Position numbers and translations under genes: made by a program. Positions 23,177-27,281 of a stretch of DNA of 27,281 nt are shown piece after piece; the first letter of the stretch is position 1, and every line of letters begins with the position of its first letter. The notes under the pieces were generated by a model. That model did not search any database. It saw only the letters and a program-made list of their open reading frames with translations, and was not told the DNA's origin. The stretch is from an uncultured Faecalibacterium sp. (GTDB lineage Bacteria > Bacillota > Clostridia > Oscillospirales > Ruminococcaceae), in the NCBI GenBank assembly GCA_934553285.1, contig CAKTFD010000017.1, positions 1 through 27,281 on the forward strand. Direction: 5' to 3'.

Positions 23177-23182
23177 TATACT
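23177..23182 (+). promoter_or_regulatory. Probable -10 of the RCK/PH-domain operon promoter
   Basis: TATACT (23177-23182) with a weak TTTATC 17 bases upstream (23154-23159), about 70 bases before the first start codon. The AT-rich run after it fits an initiation region. Confidence 0.5.
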
Positions 23183-23252
23183 ATAAAATAAGATTTCTGT
23201 TCACTTTCTGCGCACCGTGTGCAGATCCATTTTAACAACGAGGTGAACCTTC

Positions 23253-23666
23253 ATGAATATTCTGGTGATCGGCTGCGACCAGGTGGGTGCGGCACTTATC
23301 CGCGACCTGGAGCGCATCGGCCATGATATCTCGGTGGTGGAAAAAGACCCCGAGCAGCTCAAGCGTCTGGATGCCTTTGACGATTATACTTTTAACGGCA
23401 CCGCCCTGGTGGGCGACCCCACCGACCCGGACACCCTGCGCCGGGGCGGCGTGGAAAACTGCGACGCCGTAGCCGCAGTGACCGAGGAGGACTCAGTGAA
23501 CCTGATGGCCGCACAGCTGGCCAAAAACATCTTCCGGCGGGAAACGGTCATCTGCCGCGTATCCGACCCGCATCTGCAGATCCTGTACCACAAGGCCTAT
23601 GAGCTGGAGACCATCTGCCCCACCGTGCTCACCGAGCAGGCGGTGTTCCGGGCGCTTTCCAAGTAA
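23253..23666 (+). CDS. RCK-N (TrkA-N) domain protein, short
   Basis: 137 residues, a single Rossmann RCK-N domain without an RCK-C domain. Such proteins bind NAD(H) or nucleotides and gate K+ transporters (Trk/Ktr) at the membrane. The first strand and loop read ILVIGCDQVGAAL. The usual GxGxxG has Asp at its central Gly (G7-C-D-Q-V-G12), so the dinucleotide site is altered. The acidic residue after strand 2 (VVEKD, E30) and the following pattern (GDPTDPDTLRRGGVENCDAV) are normal. RBS GAGGTGA is upstream. It is the first gene of a run with a second, complete RCK protein 43 bases on. Confidence 0.88.
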   Translation: MNILVIGCDQVGAALIRDLERIGHDISVVEKDPEQLKRLDAFDDYTFNGTALVGDPTDPDTLRRGGVENCDAVAAVTEEDSVNLMAAQLAKNIFRRETVICRVSDPHLQILYHKAYELETICPTVLTEQAVFRALSK

Positions 23667-23709
23667 AAAGGCTGTTTTTCAATTCCGCTCTGTAGAATGA
23701 GGTAACGAT

Positions 23710-24378
23710 ATGAAAGTTTGTATTGCAGGCGGCGGCCGTGTGGGCATGTATCTTGCCCAGAGCCTGCTGTCCCACCGCCACAAAGTGACCATCATCGAGC
23801 CGCAGGAGGCGCTCTGCCGCACCCTGGCCGACACGCTGGATATCCCGGTCATCTGCGGCGATTCCCTCAGCTTTGACACTCTGCGCACCGCCGATGTATC
23901 CAGCTGCGATGCCTTTGTAGCCGTGACCAACGCCGACGAGACCAATCTGGTGGCCTGCCAGATCGCCAAGCGGGAGTTTGGCGTGAACCGCACCGTAGCG
24001 CGGGCCTCCAACCCCAAAAACCGCGACATCCTGCACACCCTGGGCGTGGACACCGTGGTCTGCGGCACCGACAACCTGAGCCACATCCTGGAGCGGGAGA
24101 TCGAGACCGACACCATCCGGCAGCTGCTCTCCCTGGGCGGCGGCACCGCCAGCCTGAACGAGATCCTGCTGCCGGAGGATTTTCAGTTTGCAGGCAAGGA
24201 GATCAAGGAGATCCCCATCCCGGGCGACGCCATCCTGGTCAGCATCACGCGGGATACCGAGTTCATCATCCCCCACGGCAACACGGTGCTGCTGCCCTGG
24301 GACCGCCTTCTCTGCCTGACCCAGGACGACACCCTGCATCTGCTCATGGATGCGTGGGGTCTTTCGGCCCACAAATGA
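23710..24378 (+). CDS. trkA: TrkA-type K+ transport regulator (RCK-N plus RCK-C)
   Basis: 222 residues. An RCK-N domain (1 to about 130) has an intact GGGRVG loop (7-12), an acidic residue after strand 2 (IIEPQ) and GDSLSFDTLRTADVSSCDAFVAVT. It is followed by an RCK-C domain (about 140-222, EILLPEDFQFAGKEIKEI ... ILVSITRD ... LLCLTQDD). This is the KtrA/CeoB size class. It should form an octameric ring on a TrkH/KtrB-type channel, but no such channel gene is in the window. GAGGTAA precedes the ATG. Its stop overlaps the next ATG (ATGA). Confidence 0.92.
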   Translation: MKVCIAGGGRVGMYLAQSLLSHRHKVTIIEPQEALCRTLADTLDIPVICGDSLSFDTLRTADVSSCDAFVAVTNADETNLVACQIAKREFGVNRTVARASNPKNRDILHTLGVDTVVCGTDNLSHILEREIETDTIRQLLSLGGGTASLNEILLPEDFQFAGKEIKEIPIPGDAILVSITRDTEFIIPHGNTVLLPWDRLLCLTQDDTLHLLMDAWGLSAHK

Positions 24379-24806
24379 GCGAGCGGGAGCTGCTGCGCAC
24401 CGCACTGGTGCTGCCGCCCCGCGCACGCCGGGCAGCCTGTGTCTGGGCGGCGGTGCCCGGGCTGCTGTGTGCGCCTTTTGCGTTCTGGCAGGGCGTGGGG
24501 GCCGGCATCGTTTTCTGCCTTTTATGGGCCGCGCTGGTGGGGCTGATCTGGGTGCGCTGCTGCAGCTTTGTGGCCGCGCTGACCGCTGAAAGCGTCACCG
24601 TACAGGCAGGGGTCGCCATACCGCTGCTGCGGCAGATCCCCCGCCGGGCGGTCACCGGCGTACAGCTGCTGCGCACCCCGCTGTTGTGGGCGGCCGGGTG
24701 CACGGTGCTCATCGTGCGCAGCCCGGGGCTGCATCTCGTTCTGCCCGGCATCCCCGCCGGGCAGGCCACCGCACTGGCCGCTGTGCTGATGGAGGATGGC
24801 GTATGA
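24375..24806 (+). CDS. Bacterial PH-domain (DUF304/YdbS-like) membrane protein, small
   Basis: 143 residues. Two adjacent hydrophobic helices (about 25-65) are followed by one bPH_2-like domain (about 70-140), seen in the pattern AESVTVQAGVAIPLLRQIPRRAVTGVQLLRTPL, where a bPH_2 strand pair and the conserved R-I-P turn occur. It resembles YdbS of Bacillus, a membrane protein of unclear role. The ATG at 24375 overlaps the trkA stop by four bases and the stop overlaps the next ATG in the same way, so translation is probably coupled along trkA, this gene and the next. Confidence 0.75.
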   Translation: MSERELLRTALVLPPRARRAACVWAAVPGLLCAPFAFWQGVGAGIVFCLLWAALVGLIWVRCCSFVAALTAESVTVQAGVAIPLLRQIPRRAVTGVQLLRTPLLWAAGCTVLIVRSPGLHLVLPGIPAGQATALAAVLMEDGV

Positions 24807-26158
24807 ACCACGAAAAGCACTTTCACCCGCTGGCGGCACTGCATCTGCTGCGCAAGACCCTGCTGGTCTACCTGCTGCCGCTGGTGCAGGTGCTTTTTGC
24901 GCGCAACTGGCAGGCCCTGCAGGCCGCGCTGCGGCAGGAGCTTGCCCTGCTCATCCTCATCAGCGGCGTGTGCTGGGCCGTGTACTACGCCGGCCGCTGG
25001 CAGGTGGACGCCCATGGCTCCGTACATGTCTGCTGGCGGCTTGGGGTGCGGCTGGACCGCTTTTTGCGGGCAGACGGGCTGGCGGCGCTGGTCATCGACC
25101 AGCCCCTGCTCTACCGCCTGGCCGGTGCCTGCCGGGTAGTGCTGTATCCCATCGGGCAGGCCCGCACCATTACGCTGTATGTTTCCCGGCAGGAGGCCGA
25201 GATGCTGGCCGAGATGCTGCTGCCGGTTACCGCCCCGCTCTGGCACGCCCCCAAGGGCGGCGAGAAGCTGGCCTTTACGGTGCTGGGGGCCAACGGCCTT
25301 TCCACCCTGGTGCTGTGGTGGCTGGCCATCCACCAGAGCCAAAACTATGCCCCGGATGCCCAGACCGCTGCCTTTGCGCAGCTGGGCCATCTGGCAGCAT
25401 TTGCGGCCCGCTGGCTGCCCCTGGGCACCGCCTGGCTGCTGGTGCTGGCCGGTACGCTGTTCTGCGCCAGCCTGGCCCGCAGCGCGCTGCAGGCCGTGCA
25501 TTACACCGTATGGCGCACCGATACCCAGCTGGGCAGCCGGGGCGGGCTGATCCGCCGCTACGAGATGCGGGTGCGCCTTGCCCAGCTGAACTATGCGGAT
25601 GTGCGCCGCTCCCCCGCCACCTGGGCGCTGCATTACTGCCCGGTGTTCATCTCAGCCGGTGCCTGCCGCCCGGAGCTGCCGCTTTTTGTGTGGAAGGAGG
25701 GCACCCCGCTGCTGCGGGAGCTGCTGCCCGAGATAGAGCTGCTGCCCGCCCTTACCCGCGCCGATACCACCGACCGCAGTCTGGCCTTCTTTTTACCGGC
25801 AGGCATCCCGCTGGCGCTCTGTCTGCTGCTTACGGCGGTATCCCGCACCATCCTGCCTGCGCTCACCCTGCCGCTGCTCATCCCCACCGGCGTATTTGCG
25901 TGCCTACTGGCAGCGGCCCTGCTGGGCTGGCACCGGGAGGGCGTATGGCAGCAGAACAGCCGCCTGCTGCTCTGCCGGCAGCACCGCTTCCACCTGCACT
26001 ATCTGTGCGTGTTCCACCCGCAAACCGGGTTCTCGGTGCTGCAATCTCCCTGGGCGGTCGCTGTACAGCGCGCAAACCTGACCCTCGTGTTCCCCGGGAA
26101 GGAAAAGACCACCGTGCGCAGTGTGCCGCTGGCGGCTCTTGATTTTCTGGAGATTTAG
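24803..26158 (+). CDS. Bacterial PH-domain (YdbT-like) membrane protein, large
   Basis: 451 residues. Three pairs of membrane helices, near residues 20-60, 200-260 and 350-385, alternate with soluble segments that fit bPH_2 domains (for example TDTQLGSRGGLIRRYEMRVRLAQLNYADVRRS and HREGVWQQNSRLLL ... VAVQRANL). This is the YdbT layout, and YdbS/YdbT-type genes usually sit side by side as here. The function of the pair is not established; in Bacillus it has been linked to resistance to membrane-active peptides. The start at 24803 overlaps the previous stop (ATGA). The predicted promoter of the next gene lies in its last codons. Confidence 0.8.
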   Translation: MNHEKHFHPLAALHLLRKTLLVYLLPLVQVLFARNWQALQAALRQELALLILISGVCWAVYYAGRWQVDAHGSVHVCWRLGVRLDRFLRADGLAALVIDQPLLYRLAGACRVVLYPIGQARTITLYVSRQEAEMLAEMLLPVTAPLWHAPKGGEKLAFTVLGANGLSTLVLWWLAIHQSQNYAPDAQTAAFAQLGHLAAFAARWLPLGTAWLLVLAGTLFCASLARSALQAVHYTVWRTDTQLGSRGGLIRRYEMRVRLAQLNYADVRRSPATWALHYCPVFISAGACRPELPLFVWKEGTPLLRELLPEIELLPALTRADTTDRSLAFFLPAGIPLALCLLLTAVSRTILPALTLPLLIPTGVFACLLAAALLGWHREGVWQQNSRLLLCRQHRFHLHYLCVFHPQTGFSVLQSPWAVAVQRANLTLVFPGKEKTTVRSVPLAALDFLEI

Positions 26159-26167
26159 AAGTATACT
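26139..26167 (+). promoter_or_regulatory. Promoter of the HAD phosphatase gene, inside the 3' end of the YdbT-like gene
   Basis: TTGATT (26139-26144), 17 bases, TATACT (26162-26167). Transcription would start near 26174, at the base of the hairpin TGCCCCGC...GCGGGGCA (26173-26202). Confidence 0.7.
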
Positions 26168-26172
26168 GTCGG

Positions 26173-26202
26173 TGCCCCGCTGTACTTCCGGTCGGCGGGG
26201 CA
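26173..26202 (+). other. 5'-terminal hairpin of the HAD phosphatase mRNA
   Basis: TGCCCCGC (26173-26180) pairs with GCGGGGCA (26195-26202), with no T-run after it. It sits at the predicted +1 and 19 bases before GGAG. It could also partly terminate read-through from the PH-domain operon. Confidence 0.5.
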
Positions 26203-26232
26203 TCATTGTATGGATAAAAAGGAGACTTTTCT

Positions 26233-26895
26233 GTGATAAAGACCGTATTGTTCGATCTGGACGGCACCCTGCTGAACACCATCGACGACCTGACCGATGC
26301 AGGCAACTGGGTATGCACCCAGCACGGCTGGCCCACCTTCTCGGTAGAGCAGTTCAAACATATGGTAGGCAACGGCATCCCCAAGCTGGTGGAGCGTTTT
26401 TCCCCTGCCGAAGCCCGCACCCCGGAGCAGCTGGCTGCCACGCTGGCGCAGTTTACCGCCCGGTACGATGCCCACAAGGAGGATAAGACCGCGCCCTACG
26501 CCGGTATGTCGGAGCTGCTGGACGCATTGAACGCCGCCGGCATCCAGTGTGCGGTGTTCTCCAACAAGGCGGATCCCCTGTGCGGCAAGATCGTTGCCCA
26601 CTACTTTGGCACCGACCGCTTTGCCGCCGTGCGCGGCAGCCGCCCGGATGTACCCACCAAGCCCGACCCCACCGGACTGTACGCCCTGATGGCGGAGCTG
26701 GGTGCAGACCCCGCCGCCACCCTTTTTGTGGGTGACAGCGATGTGGATATCCTTACCGGGCACAACGCCCATCTGCCCGCCATGGGGGCGCTGTGGGGCT
26801 TCCGCGGCCGGGCCGAGCTGACCGCAGCCGGTGCCGATGCCCTGGCCGCCGTGCCGGAGGATATCTGGGCTTACATTCAGGAAAACAACCGATAA
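26233..26895 (+). CDS. HAD-superfamily phosphatase, phosphoglycolate phosphatase-like
   Basis: 220 residues. Motif I is DLDGTLLNT with the nucleophile D8 and the acid D10. An alpha-helical cap domain (about 15-85) marks subfamily IA. Motif II is FSNKA, motif III the Lys in PTKPDP, and motif IV GDSDVD. This is the Gph/PgmB-like group, hydrolysing small phosphate esters such as 2-phosphoglycolate; the true substrate cannot be told from sequence. The start is GTG at 26233, chosen because GGAG stands 8 bases upstream and MIKTVLFDLDGT is the standard N-terminus. Confidence 0.9.
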   Translation: MIKTVLFDLDGTLLNTIDDLTDAGNWVCTQHGWPTFSVEQFKHMVGNGIPKLVERFSPAEARTPEQLAATLAQFTARYDAHKEDKTAPYAGMSELLDALNAAGIQCAVFSNKADPLCGKIVAHYFGTDRFAAVRGSRPDVPTKPDPTGLYALMAELGADPAATLFVGDSDVDILTGHNAHLPAMGALWGFRGRAELTAAGADALAAVPEDIWAYIQENNR

Positions 26896-26904
26896 GATGA
26901 CAAC

Positions 26905-26959
26905 CAGCCCCCGCGGAACCGTGCACCGATGCACACGGTTCTGCGGGGGCTGTATTATT
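26905..26959 (+). terminator. Hairpin terminator after the HAD phosphatase gene
   Basis: CAGCCCCCGC-GGAACCGTGCA (26905-26925) pairs, with two interruptions, with TGCACACGGTTC-GCGGGGGCTG ending at 26952. The tail TATTATTT is a poor T-run. The very stable stem with GTGCA...TGCAC at its top resembles the common apex. Confidence 0.65.
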
Positions 26960-26992
26960 TAGGTGGCAGAGTTTTGCTTCTCGCCCCAAAAG

Positions 26993-27039
26993 CCTCCCTC
27001 TTTGAGGGAGGTGGATTTGCGAAGCAAAGACGGAGGGAG
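26993..27039 (+). repeat. Nested-palindrome dispersed repeat, copy 4
   Basis: Stem 1 CCTCCCTC ttt GAGGGAGG (26993-27011), GTGGA linker, stem 2 TTTGC gaa GCAAA (27016-27028), then GACGGAGGGAG. It has the architecture of copies 1 and 2 with different, compensated stem bases. It lies in a 309-base stretch (26896-27204) that has no protein gene. Confidence 0.8.
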
Positions 27040-27091
27040 TTTTCCAGCAGCAACCCCGGTAGACGTTCCTACTGGTTGGGACCCGAACACT

Positions 27092-27118
27092 AAAAAAGAG
27101 CCCACTGGGCTCTTTTTT
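27092..27118. terminator. Symmetric bidirectional terminator
   Basis: AAAAAAGAGCCC (27092-27103) pairs perfectly with GGGCTCTTTTTT (27107-27118) around a 3-base loop, with T-tracts on both strands. A 16-bp palindrome (GCCGCCTGCAGGCGGC, 27119-27134) follows directly. It has no adjacent protein gene. Confidence 0.85.
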
Positions 27119-27142
27119 GCCGCCTGCAGGCGGCCGTGTTCC

Positions 27143-27224
27143 TTCGATTCCTCGTACGGGTTGCATGAAAAAATCCCTGATCCTAAGATCAGGGATTTTA
27201 TTCATGACCCGTACGGGAATCGAA
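27143..27224. repeat. Long inverted repeat containing the 3' end of tRNA-Glu
   Basis: The left arm 27143-27182 and right arm 27187-27224 are complementary around CTAA. TTCGATTCC, CGTACGGGT, CATGAA and AAAATCCCTGATC match in order, interrupted only by small indels (T, TG, T). The right arm includes the T-arm and acceptor 3' strand of the tRNA gene; the left arm is an inverted copy of them. Confidence 0.85.
27168..27199 (-). terminator. Terminator of the tRNA-Glu transcript
   Basis: AAATCCCTGATC (27171-27182) pairs with GATCAGGGATTT (27187-27198), loop CTAA. On the minus strand the stem ends in TTTTTTC. It starts about six bases after the tRNA. Confidence 0.85.
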
Positions 27225-27276
27225 CCCATGTTACAGCCGTGAAAGGGCCGTGTCTTAACCGCTTGACCAACGGGCC
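27205..27276 (-). tRNA. tRNA-Glu (anticodon UUC)
   Basis: 72 bases on the minus strand. Acceptor strands GGCCCGT (27276-27270) and ACGGGTC (27212-27206) pair with one G-U. The D-arm region reads TGGTCAAGCGGTTAAGACA. The anticodon arm CGGCCCTTTCACGGCTG places TTC in the loop. The T-loop GGTTCGATTCC is canonical. The discriminator is A and CCA is not encoded. Only five bases of the window lie upstream, so a neighbouring tRNA may follow outside. Confidence 0.95.
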
Positions 27277-27281
27277 TTATA

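Noticed and set aside
1..27281. Phage, insertion sequence, CRISPR, toxin-antitoxin or biosynthetic cluster
   Set aside because: No integrase, transposase, Cas, toxin-like pair or biosynthetic gene is readable on either strand, and the repeats are palindromic elements without regular spacers.

Overview
The window is a 27.3 kb piece of a GC-rich, low-redundancy bacterial chromosome. It looks like a gut Clostridia member of the Oscillospiraceae/Ruminococcaceae, most like Faecalibacterium. The reasons are strong GGAGG Shine-Dalgarno sites, sigma-A promoters (TTGACA-17-TATAAT), PTS/PRD carbohydrate control, BspA-like secreted leucine-rich repeats and GC-rich nested-palindrome repeats. The genus call is inference from pattern and remembered protein resemblance; no search was run. 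There is no phage, insertion sequence, CRISPR array or rRNA. It reads as ordinary core and accessory chromosome.

Left part (1-9.7 kb): the 3' end of a cstA-type peptide transporter; an orphan two-helix membrane protein; a 300-base patch of dispersed palindromic repeats; a small lipoprotein; a secreted papain-like cysteine hydrolase candidate; a minus-strand operon of a nucleotide-regulated (CBS/DRTGG) family II pyrophosphatase and an acylphosphatase; a second secreted hydrolase candidate of permuted type; a MATE efflux pump; and a PAP2 membrane phosphatase.

Middle (9.7-18.5 kb): glutamyl-Q tRNA(Asp) synthetase, then a minus-strand alpha-glucoside operon. This runs licT-type antiterminator, PTS EIICB, GH4 6-phospho-alpha-glucosidase. 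In front of licT is a consensus promoter, a readable RAT sequence and an overlapping terminator, so the antiterminator appears to control its own operon. A lipoprotein, a DUF362 ferredoxin-like protein and a CLC anion channel/transporter follow.

Right part (18.5-27.3 kb): a minus-strand pair of exported proteins (LRR lipoprotein and a 689-residue cysteine hydrolase/InlB-repeat/LRR protein); uppP with an apparently non-standard start codon; a plus-strand run of two RCK (TrkA-type) proteins and two bacterial PH-domain membrane proteins, partly joined by ATGA overlaps; an HAD phosphatase; a repeat element; and tRNA-Glu(UUC) at the right edge.

Three patterns cross gene boundaries. At least six terminators share one hairpin apex (GCTGCAC...GTGCAGC) over variable bases. 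One nested-palindrome repeat family occurs at both ends of the window, with a solo stem inside the sugar operon. The 3' end of tRNA-Glu and its terminator form one arm of an almost perfect ~38 bp inverted repeat.
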